Assembly (NCBI GenBank): GCA_033807775.1
Contig: CM066314.1
Coordinates: 151,331,429-151,395,428, forward strand
Direction of reading: 5' to 3'
DNA from: Saussurea involucrata
Lineage: Eukaryota; Streptophyta; Magnoliopsida; Asterales; Asteraceae
Length of the DNA stretch: 64,000 nucleotides
The translations under genes were made by a program, and so were the position numbers. This document shows, in pieces, positions 7,617-17,495 of the stretch. Position 1 is the stretch's first letter, and every line of letters starts with the position of its first letter. The notes below the pieces were generated by a model, which was not told the DNA's origin, searched no databases, and saw only the letters and a list, made by a program, of their open reading frames with translations.

Positions 7617-10571
7617 CTAAGCTTCAGCTGTGGAAGTGGACACTGAGTTTTGCTTCTTACTTGTCCAACTTACCAGCTTTCCACCCAGGAGCTGACATCC
7701 TCCTGTGGTGCTTTTCCTATCCATTTTGAAACCTGCAAAATCACTGTCTGAATAGGCGGTTAGATCGAATCCTGAATCTTTGGGATACCAGAGACCTAGA
7801 TTCGCTGTACCCTTAAGATATCGAAAGATTCGCTTTACAGCTTTCATATGGGATATCTTAGGTTCAGCTTGATATCGTGCGCACAGACATGTTGCAAACA
7901 TAATATCGGGTCGGCTAGCTGTAAGATACAGTAGTGAGCCGATCATCCCACGGTACAGCGTGACATTGACAGGAACACCCTTTGTGTCCTTATCAAGTAT
8001 CAGCGGTGGTGCCATAGGGGTTTTCATAGCTGAACTTTCAGTTAAGTCGAATTTCTTCAGCATATCTTTAACATACTTTCCCTGATTTATAAAAGTTCCT
8101 TTTTCAGTTTGCTTAATCTGAAGACCAAGGAAATATGTTAGTTCACCCATCATACTCATTTTATACTCATCTTTCATTCTATCAGCGAAACGAGTACAAA
8201 GCTCAGGGTTAGTAGAACCAAATATAATGTCATCAACATATATTTGAACTAAAATGATATGACCTTTTATTTTTCTAAAAAACAAAGTTTTGTCAATCTT
8301 ACCTCTCTCAAATTTTTCAAGGTGGAGATAAGTAGAAAGAGTGTCATACCATGCACGAGGAGCTTGCTTCAAGCCATAAAGTGCCTTATCCAGCTTATAA
8401 ACATAACCTGGACGCTTAGGATCTAAGAATCCTGGAGGTTGTTCCACATAAACTTCTTCATTCAGCTTTCCATTTAGAAACGCTGACTTAACATCCATTT
8501 GATGTACAGTGAAGTTTTTGTGTACAGCATATGCTAAGAAAAGACGAATAGATTCAAGTCTTGCTACTGGAGCAAAGGTTTCGTCATAATCTATGCCTTC
8601 CTCTTGTCTGTATCCCTGAGCAACAAGACGAGCTTTGTTGCGAGTTACAGTACCATGTTCGTCCAACTTGTTTCGATAGACCCACTTAGTGCCTATCACT
8701 GTTTTGTCAGTTGGTCTCCGAACAAGTTTCCAAACTTTGTTTCTTTCGAATTCAGTCAGCTCTTCTTGCATAGCGCTGACCCAGTTTGGATCTCTGAGGG
8801 CATCATCTATTTTCTTTGGTTCAGTTAGAGAAATAAAGTTAACAAATAAACAAATATTACCTGCACTTCTACGAGTCTGAATACCAGCGTTGGGATCACC
8901 AAGAATTTGATCGATTGGGTGATTTACAGTCCATCGCTGAGCCGGAGCATGCGTCGCTGACTCAGTCTGAACTGGAGAAACTGAAGATGAGGCTTCAGCT
9001 ACTTCTGGATTATCAGCTAAGAGAGGAATGCTTGCATTTGTCACTTCATTCACTGATTGCTGAGAAATAGATGGAATTTCTGAGACATTTGGATCAACTG
9101 TGGGTATAGTGTTTATAGGAACAGCTGAGACCCAAGATGTTTCAGCTTCACTATTCTGCATATTGGGAATGATAGTAGGACCATCATTTTCAGTTGTATG
9201 AGCATGAGTAGTGGGAACATCTTCTGAATCACCAAGATGAGAAAACATCCATTGATTCAGTTCTTCTGTATCAGCGTTTGGTTTAGAGTTCGCTGAACGG
9301 GATTCGTCAAACGTGACGTGAATAGTTTCTTCTACAGTTTGTCTTCTTCGGTTGAAGACTCTGAAGGCTTTGGAAACTGAGGAGTATCCAAGAAAGATTC
9401 CATCATCAGCCTTAGGATCAAACTTTCCAAGGGCATCTCTATTGTTCAGTATGAAACACTGACAACCAAAGATGTGAAGAAAGCTGATTGAAGGCTTTCT
9501 CCCATGAAAAAGTTCATAGGCTGTCTTTTTGAATCTTTTGACTATCAGCGACCTGTTTTGCGTAAAACAAGCCGTGTTGACAGCTTCTGCCCAAAACTGA
9601 GTAGGCAGGTGAGAATCGCTGAGCATTGAACGTGCAGCTTCAATAATTGTTCTATTTCTTCTTTCAGCGACTCCGTTTTGTTGTGGTGTTCTCACTGACG
9701 AAAAGTTGTGAGAAATACCATTGCTCTCAAGGAAGGAATCAAGAGAACTGTTTTTGAATTCAGTTCCATGATCACTCCTTATTGAGCGAGCAGTCATATT
9801 GTTCAGGGTTTCCATCTTCCGAACAAAGGTGATGAGTTCTTCAGGGGTGTCACTCTTAGAACGGAGAAACATTACCCATGTGTAACGAGATAATTCATCA
9901 ACTATGACCAGCGTATATTTCTTTCCAGCGATGGATTGTTTGTTAACGGGGCCAAACAAATCCATATGGAGTAGTTGAAGAGGAGATGACACTGAGGAAA
10001 CTTGCTTTGACTTAAAGCTTGCCTTGGTCTGCTTCCCTTTTTCACACGTTGAACATAAGGATTCTTTGGCGTATGAATGTTGAGGTAGACCAGTGACTAA
10101 CTCTTTGGATGAAAGAGTATTCAGTGTCTTGAAGTTGAGATGTGAGAGCCTCTTGTGCCATAGCCAGTTGACATCAGAAGATGCCTTTGAGAAGAAACAG
10201 GAGTTCTCAGTGGTTGTTGAGTCCATGTTTATAACGTAAACATTTTCCAAACGATAACCGCTGAGAGCTATCTTCTCCTTTTTGTCAGAGACAAAGCAGG
10301 ATTCCTTAGTGAAAATCACTTTGTTATCCATGTCGCAAAGCTGACTGATGCTCAGAAGATTATGCTTCAGCCCTTCAACATATGCGACTCTTCTGAAGGA
10401 TGTTGTACCATTTGAAAGTACACCATACCCTCGGGTGTGTCCTTTTCCATTTCCACCGAAAGTCACAGAGGGACCCTTCTCTTCCTTGTATTCAGCGAGC
10501 AGGCTTTTCTTTCCAGTCATGTGTCTAGAGCATCCGCTATCGAGATACCAGATACCCTTCTTAACCTGCAA
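7617..10571 (-). CDS. pol: Copia pol polyprotein (PR-IN-RT-RH)
   Basis: About 985 codons giving the enzymes that copy and insert the element. The aspartic protease motif YLDSGCSRHMTG is near the N-terminus. A GAG-pre-integrase zinc region follows (HKRLSHLNF...CSTCEKGK). The integrase core shows its Asp and Glu residues in HMDLFGPV, RSDHGTEF and NGVAERRNRT. The reverse transcriptase has QMDVKSAFLNG and the catalytic YVDDIIFGS (about residue 780). RNase H begins at TAYSDSDFAG and is cut by TAG at 7617-7619. The frame is the same as gag and is open from 10583; the listed start at 10571 is a TTG, so pol is probably made by passing the gag stop rather than from its own start. Confidence 0.93.
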   Translation of the reverse strand: MQVKKGIWYLDSGCSRHMTGKKSLLAEYKEEKGPSVTFGGNGKGHTRGYGVLSNGTTSFRRVAYVEGLKHNLLSISQLCDMDNKVIFTKESCFVSDKKEKIALSGYRLENVYVINMDSTTTENSCFFSKASSDVNWLWHKRLSHLNFKTLNTLSSKELVTGLPQHSYAKESLCSTCEKGKQTKASFKSKQVSSVSSPLQLLHMDLFGPVNKQSIAGKKYTLVIVDELSRYTWVMFLRSKSDTPEELITFVRKMETLNNMTARSIRSDHGTEFKNSSLDSFLESNGISHNFSSVRTPQQNGVAERRNRTIIEAARSMLSDSHLPTQFWAEAVNTACFTQNRSLIVKRFKKTAYELFHGRKPSISFLHIFGCQCFILNNRDALGKFDPKADDGIFLGYSSVSKAFRVFNRRRQTVEETIHVTFDESRSANSKPNADTEELNQWMFSHLGDSEDVPTTHAHTTENDGPTIIPNMQNSEAETSWVSAVPINTIPTVDPNVSEIPSISQQSVNEVTNASIPLLADNPEVAEASSSVSPVQTESATHAPAQRWTVNHPIDQILGDPNAGIQTRRSAGNICLFVNFISLTEPKKIDDALRDPNWVSAMQEELTEFERNKVWKLVRRPTDKTVIGTKWVYRNKLDEHGTVTRNKARLVAQGYRQEEGIDYDETFAPVARLESIRLFLAYAVHKNFTVHQMDVKSAFLNGKLNEEVYVEQPPGFLDPKRPGYVYKLDKALYGLKQAPRAWYDTLSTYLHLEKFERGKIDKTLFFRKIKGHIILVQIYVDDIIFGSTNPELCTRFADRMKDEYKMSMMGELTYFLGLQIKQTEKGTFINQGKYVKDMLKKFDLTESSAMKTPMAPPLILDKDTKGVPVNVTLYRGMIGSLLYLTASRPDIMFATCLCARYQAEPKISHMKAVKRIFRYLKGTANLGLWYPKDSGFDLTAYSDSDFAGFKMDRKSTTGGCQLLGGKLVSWTSKKQNSVSTSTAEA

Positions 10572-10583
10572 TACAAAGGAAGA

Positions 10584-12995
10584 TTAGTTTTGCTTGGGTA
10601 CCCACTTCGCCATGTATACGCGTTTGTCAGTGGAAGTGGTTGGAATGGGTTCAGCAGTCTTCGCAGCATTTGAAGATTCAGCTTTGTCTTTCTTCACTTT
10701 GGTCAATTTCTTGACCTCAGCGGTAGGAGTCACCTTGACCTGAATTGCAACTGGTTTGGTCTTCTTGGGTGCTATCTTCACCTTAGCTATCTTATCAGCT
10801 TTGGTGGCTGTGGGACACTTACTTGCAATATGATCGGTAAGTCCACAGTGATAACATTTCCTATAACTAAAATTAGTTCTAGGACCACTTGAGTGCTGAG
10901 CTTTTAATTTGGAATTAGAAGTGCCAGCACCAAGTACACTATTGGTTTTTGAAATAGGACGAACATTCAGTTCTTCAGATTTCTTACCAAGGACATCTAC
11001 TCTGAGTCTAGGAGTAGGTCGCTGAACTGATCCAGAGGTCTGATTTCTAGAACCAGATGAATGAATCACTAAGGCTTTGGAAGCATTCAGCTTAGGTACT
11101 AAGGTACCCTTCTGAGGATTTTGATAAATAACAATTCCTTTACCTTTGTCTTTAGAGACAGAGGTAGGTTTTGAATAAACCATTTTCTCCTTACCTTTTG
11201 AGGAGGTAGGAGTTTCCTCAGGGATTGGTGTAACCGACGAGGAGTACTGAGATGAAGAAGTGTCAGCTACTGAGGATACGAACGTTCCAAATTTAAGCAT
11301 TGAACGTTCAGTGGTTGGTATTGGAGTATCATATTTATAACCCAGACCACGTTTATCACTCAGAGGAATCTGAGCCTTAATTATCTCAGTGATCTTTGTT
11401 GAAGAATTACACCATCCTTCAACAGTAGCTTGTTCAGCTTTTAATGCAGCGATAGCTTCCGCTCGTTCGATTTTGACTAGCTGATTTAAATGGACTTGAT
11501 CTTTAAAGTCTTCTTCAAATTTAGAAAGCTTTTCTATTTGAAGGTGGCAGTTTTTAAGCTTTTCAGCGAGATCAAGATTTTGGTTTTCAACCACAGCTTT
11601 GCCGTTCATGGCTTCGTATAAACTTCTAGTCAGCAGTTCGATTTTACGGAGACTATCAGCTTCATCAATATTTACAATATTGGTAAAGAAGGAAGGTGAT
11701 ACCTGAATGGCAGATGTTGAAGTGGAGGGAATGTCTGAACTTTCTTCCTCTTCTTCAATCTTGGCCATGAGACATTGATTTGCTTCATCATCTTCAGAAT
11801 CAGATGATGAGGCTTCTTCATCAGAAGCAGCCCAATCATAGTCAGCCATCAGGCCTTTTCCTTTCTTCTTAAAGCTTTTCAGCTTTGCATACTTCTCCTT
11901 CAGCTTTGAGTATTTGTCGTCTTTATTCCTTGGAACAAAGGATTTCTTTGTAAAAGCTGAAGGTCTCATGATTTTCTTTGACCTGCACTCGTTAGCGAAA
12001 TGACCTGTCTTTTCGCAGTTGAAACAAGTAGCAGTAGCCTTATCAACAAAAGCTGATGACTTAGGCTTGTCAGCTATAGAAAGAGTTTTGTTCTTTCTAA
12101 ACATTTTCTTCTTGGAGAATCTCCTGAACTTTTTAGTTAGGAGAGCCAAGGATTCATCATCATCTGAAGAATCAGAATCTGATGACCTTTCAGAGTTAAT
12201 TTCTAACTCAGTGATAGTGACCACGGGTCGCTGAGTAGAAGGTTCCTCTGAGATTAAAGCAACAGGGGTGCTTTTGGAATCTTTTACAAGATTCTTCTTA
12301 AGATGGCTAGATTGCTCATGATTCAGCAATGTGCCATATAAGGTAGCAAGTGTCATTGATCTTAGATCTTTTGACAGCTTGAGACACATGGAATAATTGT
12401 CCCAGCTTTCAGGTAAACATTCTAAAAACTTTGTCAGCACTTCAAAGTTAGAATATTCCTTACCAACCGTTTTTAGATCTATAATTAAGCAATTAAAACG
12501 TTGATGAACTTCAGAGAGAGTTTCATTCTTACCAGAAATGAAGCTTTCGTATTGTCTTACCAGGTTGATCTTTCTTGAATCCTGGACTTCAGACGTTCCT
12601 TCATACTGAACACATATTGTGTCCCACATGGCTTTTGAGGATTTCAGGTTCATGACGGAATGGTAGACTTCGTCAGGAAGGGCCATGGATAGTATGGATC
12701 TGGCTTTTGTATCTATAGCCACTTTCTTCTTGTCTTCATCGGTCCAATGATGGATTTCCTTTGGAATCAGCCTTTCTGGAATAGCAGCTCTAGTTGCAGT
12801 GGCTGGAACTGCAGGATCAATTGTTACAGGGATGTGTGGGCCGTTTTCAAGATAGTAAGGTATAGTAGGGTCTACACCTTCTAAGAAGAGTGTCATCCTA
12901 TTTTTCCACAAGTTGAAGTTATCTCTGGAAAATCTAGGGGGTTTTGCAAGCGAACCATTGTCTATATAGTGAGTGTTTGTGTTTGTGTTGGCCAT
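10584..12995 (-). CDS. gag: Copia gag polyprotein
   Basis: An 803-residue capsid/nucleocapsid precursor. The N-terminal two thirds match the Copia gag domain (FSRDNFNLWKNRM, then KAMWDTICVQYEG and LTKFLECLP). A CCHC zinc knuckle CFNCEKTGHFANEC lies at about 324-337. There is an acidic serine stretch, a predicted helical middle and an unusual second CCHC knuckle CYHCGLTDHIASKC at about 714-727 in a basic C-terminal extension. It ends in TAA, in the same frame as pol with only four codons between this stop and the listed pol start. The ATG is about 65 nt downstream of the primer site. Confidence 0.93.
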   Translation of the reverse strand: MANTNTNTHYIDNGSLAKPPRFSRDNFNLWKNRMTLFLEGVDPTIPYYLENGPHIPVTIDPAVPATATRAAIPERLIPKEIHHWTDEDKKKVAIDTKARSILSMALPDEVYHSVMNLKSSKAMWDTICVQYEGTSEVQDSRKINLVRQYESFISGKNETLSEVHQRFNCLIIDLKTVGKEYSNFEVLTKFLECLPESWDNYSMCLKLSKDLRSMTLATLYGTLLNHEQSSHLKKNLVKDSKSTPVALISEEPSTQRPVVTITELEINSERSSDSDSSDDDESLALLTKKFRRFSKKKMFRKNKTLSIADKPKSSAFVDKATATCFNCEKTGHFANECRSKKIMRPSAFTKKSFVPRNKDDKYSKLKEKYAKLKSFKKKGKGLMADYDWAASDEEASSSDSEDDEANQCLMAKIEEEEESSDIPSTSTSAIQVSPSFFTNIVNIDEADSLRKIELLTRSLYEAMNGKAVVENQNLDLAEKLKNCHLQIEKLSKFEEDFKDQVHLNQLVKIERAEAIAALKAEQATVEGWCNSSTKITEIIKAQIPLSDKRGLGYKYDTPIPTTERSMLKFGTFVSSVADTSSSQYSSSVTPIPEETPTSSKGKEKMVYSKPTSVSKDKGKGIVIYQNPQKGTLVPKLNASKALVIHSSGSRNQTSGSVQRPTPRLRVDVLGKKSEELNVRPISKTNSVLGAGTSNSKLKAQHSSGPRTNFSYRKCYHCGLTDHIASKCPTATKADKIAKVKIAPKKTKPVAIQVKVTPTAEVKKLTKVKKDKAESSNAAKTAEPIPTTSTDKRVYMAKWVPKQN

Positions 12996-13060
12996 TTTCA
13001 GATAATAGCTAGGAAGAGAAATATCTTAGATTAGATCTTGTTTATGAGATTAAACAAATC

Positions 13061-13073
13061 TGCTCTGATACCA
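13061..13073 (-). other. Primer binding site (initiator-Met tRNA)
   Basis: The minus strand reads TGGTATCAGAGCA, the standard complement of the 3' end of plant initiator-Met tRNA. It lies two bases inside the 5' LTR. Confidence 0.93.
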
Positions 13074-13075
13074 CT

Positions 13076-14035
13076 TGTTGGTCCCGAAAGGCCTATACAA
13101 GTTTGTAGAAGGGGGGGTTGAATACAAACACACTATTTTACTTTTCTAAATTGTTTATTGATAAATCATTAACAATTTACAGCTTGTTGCGGAAACAAGA
13201 TTAAGGATAAACCTAAATCTAAACAAGTTGGAACACTAAGGTTTCTTGCACTAAGAAAGATAAGGAGATTACTAATAAAATCCTATCTTAAGAGAGATTT
13301 GAACTTGTCCAGAGTTAGCAAGTTACTTCAAATGAAGTGAGTTCATCTCTTTATATACTGCATGCATTTAATGCAATTCAGTATACACTTTACACGTGTC
13401 ATCAGCGGATTGGTTGCATGTCATTGACCTTTGTTGACAACCTTAGTAGCCGCATGAATGAACAGTGTAGTATCAGAGTGGTTGTACGATTTCAGATTTT
13501 CGGAGGTTCTTTTCTGACATTTCGTACGGTGGCGTGCAAGGGAGGTTAAGACAAAAGTACTTTGTACGGAGGACTTCATGATCAGCTTTCGTTGATTCAG
13601 CGATTATCATTTACTATTCAGCGAATGATAAAGTTCAGCGATAGCTAAAGTCTTGTACTTGATACTTCACGTTGAGTGGACAAATCTGAGTCTTCGCTGA
13701 TCCGCATCAGTTCATTAGGAGACTTGTCGCTGGTTCTTGAGCTTAATCTTTGACTTCAGCGTAGAACCTTTGTTGACGTGAATCTTGTCTTCAGGGATCA
13801 TAAGTAAACAACTAACTTATCAGCGATCACCATAAGGACTGAACAGACTCAGCGATATGGTGAACAGTGTTCGCTGAATGTTTAATCTAAAAGAGCGAGA
13901 GTTCCTATCAGCAGTACTGTAAGATCTTAGTACTTATCAGCGATAGTGAAACTCTGATACATATTGTTTACTTACAATTTTCACTAAGTATTTAAGATAG
14001 GGTCATTATCAAATCACTGAGGGTTTGGATCAACA
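13076..14035 (-). repeat. 5' LTR of the young Copia element
   Basis: 960 bp, begins TGTTGG and ends CAACA on the minus-strand reading frame of the element, followed by target duplication ATTTA at 14036-14040. It would supply the promoter for the genomic RNA. Confidence 0.95.
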
Positions 14036-14040
14036 ATTTA

Positions 14041-14670
14041 TCCTGCCAATGAAAAGCTAGACTAAAAAGTCAGGGCTCCATTGATACTTTCAAGGTTTTG
14101 ACAATGTTCTATCTTACCATCCCAACTGATCTATCCCATAATTTCCATAACTAGGACTCTCCCGAAACTGGAGTCTTACTCAAACTCAAACATTCATCCT
14201 CTCCGAATCCACGAAGAGCTACCTCTAGACGACTCATAACATTCTTTACAACGTTTCTTCTCTACGATGTCTACATACCTCACATCATAATGACTCTTAC
14301 ACGACACTTCCCCAAGCAATGGAGCTCGGTCTATCCCTCAGGGATCTTACTGACCTATTCCTTAATGTTCTCCCAGCCATATCGCTAAACTGAAAGAAAC
14401 CGATAGTTAATCCTTGCTAGACGTGACAAAACAAATTTGCTATAAGGTAAGTTTAAGCACGCACGTGTACCTGTAAGTTCGTAATTACACTGGCCAGGTG
14501 TAGTCCCAAACTTACCTTACACGTTTGTCCTTGGCACCTTATTTCCTAGCGCATTTATAGTGATTGTTCCTAGAGGCAATCCTATGTCTCGGCTGCGTTT
14601 CTCATCCTACAGTTTAAGTTTAGGCCCTATTGGTCGCCTAAATCCCTTAAACTAAGGCTCTGATACCATT
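14041..14670 (-). mobile_element. 5' interior of the split gypsy-derived element
   Basis: Noncoding. On the minus strand it matches 31910-32510 of the complete element. A primer site TGGTATCAGAGCC lies at 14656-14668, two bases from the LTR. The Copia insertion point corresponds to about 32.5 kb in the other copy. Confidence 0.8.
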
Positions 14671-16542
14671 TGTAACATCCCAAAACTCGATCATGCGATA
14701 AAACATAAAATGAGCGTTTTTACCCAGCAAATAAATTTCTTGTCCATTACATTAGAAGTATGAGCTTAACAAAATGACAGCGGAAGTCTAAACTATCCAC
14801 AGCCGAGCTCTAACTAAAGTCAATCATCTATTTTGGAGCCGTTCTTATCTCCTAACCACAACGCCTCAACCTTTAGATCTTAGAAGTAGAGCCTGAAACT
14901 CGCTTACCTGAAAATGGTTTAGTTTTGAAAAGCGAGGGTTAGACCGAAAGGTCTAGTGAATTCCCTCCATAAAAACATGTAATATAGAATAAATTCATTT
15001 CACGTATAAAAAAACTCTTACGCATCACATTTCCATCATACAAGGTTAACACAGGGTTTAGGGGTTTGCATAAGCTAAACCGATTGGGTCCTGACGGGCA
15101 CCCTCTCGCATACGCCGAAATCCAAATGGACTCCTCGTTCCTTTATGTAGGAGAAAACAGATTCCAACCTACAAGCTAATTTTCCATATGCCCCAAGGGA
15201 TCAGAGATCCCAAGGTACCCTGACCCCACCGTGTAACCGACCCCACAAAGCATACACATACATTTGAAACCACGTGTATGAAAACCTTAATCATCATTCA
15301 TTGGTAAATAATCATGCAATTCATGAAAACATGCATAGCTTTTATAAATTCAAATCATGCTCGATAAAGGAACCATTTCAGTAAAAACAGTACGTCATAA
15401 AAGGGATGAGAGAACTCACCTGATAGCGATTTCCTTTCTACCCTTGTGTCTCGTTCCGTCCGTACACCTAATTCATAATTTATAAATTAATTAGATGTAA
15501 CTCGATTGCTGATCCTAAGTTCTCCTCTTAATCCGATCTTAAAATAATTAAGGATCGTCGACTAATCCGCGGATTATCTTATAACATTTTCTAAGCCCAG
15601 TCTTTAATTACTTCTAGCCCAATAGATTTAATCCTACTTGAACAACTTCGATCCCAAAGCTCACGCCCAATGGGCCTGCCATACGTAGCCCAAGCTACAT
15701 GGTATCACCCTCGGCCCAGCACTCTTCGGCCCACAACCTACGGTCCAAGTCCCGATATTGGGTTGGGTGACTAAGTCCCGGTACAGCCGACCCCCGGTAC
15801 CTCCCTTGGTCCCGGTATACCGACTCCCGGTACGGGCCTTGGGTCCCGGTGTACCGACTCCCGGTACCCCTTGGTCCCGGTACGTGGACCTCGATACCGA
15901 CCCACCAAAACCCGGTCATGGGGAGGGAGTCCCGGTAGTATGAACCCCCGGTATCTCCACCTCCCGCAACCCAAGTCCCGGTAGTCCTAAGTCCCGTAAC
16001 TTGAGTCCCGATGTTCTACGAACCGTAGAAAAAAACTCAAACCCTCCCACAAGCAATTTCTTTTTAAACGGGACTGCTAATGAGGTTTTTGCAGGCATTC
16101 TTACCCACAATTGCTTCTCATTACATCTCAACCTACTTACACAAGAAATACTAAAAGGAATTTAACCTAACTAGCCATTTGAGACTTCAAACTAGGAATT
16201 TACCCCTTTGTTCTTAATTTAAGTTATACCACTTGAACCAGGAAGAAGTGAATAGAATTTATTACCCGGCAATCAAACAGTCATCATAACTACATGAATA
16301 AGGAATCGATTTCTTACCAGCTAGAAGCTTCCCTTGAAATTAATACTGAATGCTCCTCTTTCTCGTTCCTTCTTTCTTTCAGCCGCCAACCAATGCAGAG
16401 AATGAATTGCACAGTGCCAACCCTAGGGATTTGGTCCACTCTTATATGTTTCACAAATAACACTTTAGCCCCTAATCCAAACTTTCATTTCTTACACTTT
16501 GACCACTGAACTTTCAATCCTACTTGATTTTGGGTTGTTACA
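14671..16542 (-). repeat. 5' LTR of the split gypsy-derived element
   Basis: 1872 bp with ends TGTAACA/TGTTACA. On the minus strand an ATATAAG box lies about 95 bp from the start. A cluster of TCCCGGTA-type repeats occupies about 15750-16020. The partner LTR would lie left of the window. Reading frames here come from the repeat cluster and are not genes. Confidence 0.85.
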
Positions 16543-16757
16543 TACACCATAGTCTAACTCATTTGATCCAACAATTCTCATTAAATGACAGTTTTCAAAT
16601 TAATAAAAATATAAAGGATAAGTATTGTTTGGAGGATATTCTAAGCACATGAGTTTGTTTGTTATGTGTTGGAGATTGTGGATCTATGATTTGGAAAGAT
16701 TGCTTGTAGATTCATTTTCTTCAAGGAAGCTCAAGATTGGGGTAAAATATAGATTTA
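16543..16757. other. Unassigned spacer
   Basis: Short noncoding stretch between the gypsy LTR and the next inverted-repeat element. It may belong to the old LTR fragment that continues after 17496. No LTR start could be fixed. Confidence 0.35.
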
Positions 16758-17495
16758 GGCTATGTTTGGCAAACTAGCTAATGACTTATAAGTTAGCTGG
16801 TAGCTGAAAAGTTAGCTGATGAAGAAGTCACGTTTGGCAAAAACTAACTTATAAGTATGTAAAATGACAAAAATGACATCTTAAAAAACTGATCAATTAC
16901 AATATTTAATTAAATAATTAAAACATACTTATAGCAATATAATATATATGTTAATTAATACAACCAATGTAATAAAAAAATTTAAATAATACAACATGTT
17001 ATTTAAAATAATTTAAAGTTTATTATTACATATATACTATAAATTTTGAATTTGTTTAAACAAGTTTTAGAAAATATATATATATTAACGTATGATTCTA
17101 AAAATCGATACATATAATATGAAAAAGTAATTAAATAATAACTAAAAATATAATAGTAACTGATATTTAAAATATATTGACTAATATTAAAAAATATATA
17201 AAGGTAATTTATATGATTAACAATAACTCTAAATAATTAAAAATTAATATTAATGTATAATTGAAATTTAATTTAATAATTTTTAGTTAAACTTAAAAAT
17301 TTAATATTTATTTATAATAATAGTTAATAAATAATAATTAATATTAATGAGGACAATACTGAAAAATTCATAAAAAGCTACTCAAAAGTTACTCCAAATA
17401 CCGTTTAAAAAATCTAACTTATGGTCATCCAAACATGTATCCAAAGAATAAGCTATCTTATAAGCTAGCTTTTTTTTGCAAACAATGTCTTAGCC
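16758..17495. mobile_element. MITE-like terminal inverted repeat element
   Basis: The ends GGCTATGTTTGGCAAAC and its rough complement (GTTTGCAAA...GGCTAAGAC on the other strand), followed by repeated AGCTAGCTTATAAG-type blocks, enclose about 700 bp of AT-rich noncoding DNA. No clean target duplication was found. Confidence 0.55.

Larger units (their letters stand above)
1002..14035 (-). mobile_element. Young Copia (Sirevirus-type) LTR retrotransposon
   Basis: A complete element on the minus strand, 13.0 kb long. It is bounded by direct LTRs that begin TGTTGG and end CAACA, with a 5-bp target duplication ATTTA at 997-1001 and 14036-14040. In transcription order it has: 5' LTR, initiator-Met tRNA primer site, gag, pol (protease, integrase, reverse transcriptase, RNase H, so Copia order), a noncoding gap, a large additional gene, a polypurine tract and the 3' LTR. 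An extra gene after pol together with long gag is the Sirevirus layout. The LTRs appear to differ by one substitution and an 11-versus-7 G run, so insertion is very recent. It landed inside an older gypsy-derived element. Confidence 0.95.

Noticed and set aside
10572..10608. 36-nt intron removing the gag stop
   Set aside because: It has GT and AG ends but is far below normal plant intron length; kept only as a remark.
10572..10620. Frameshift between gag and pol
   Set aside because: The two frames are the same (start difference 2424 = 808 codons); only a stop codon separates them.
15695..16131. Several overlapping Gly/Arg/Pro-rich reading frames
   Set aside because: They arise from the TCCCGGTA repeat cluster of an LTR in several frames at once.
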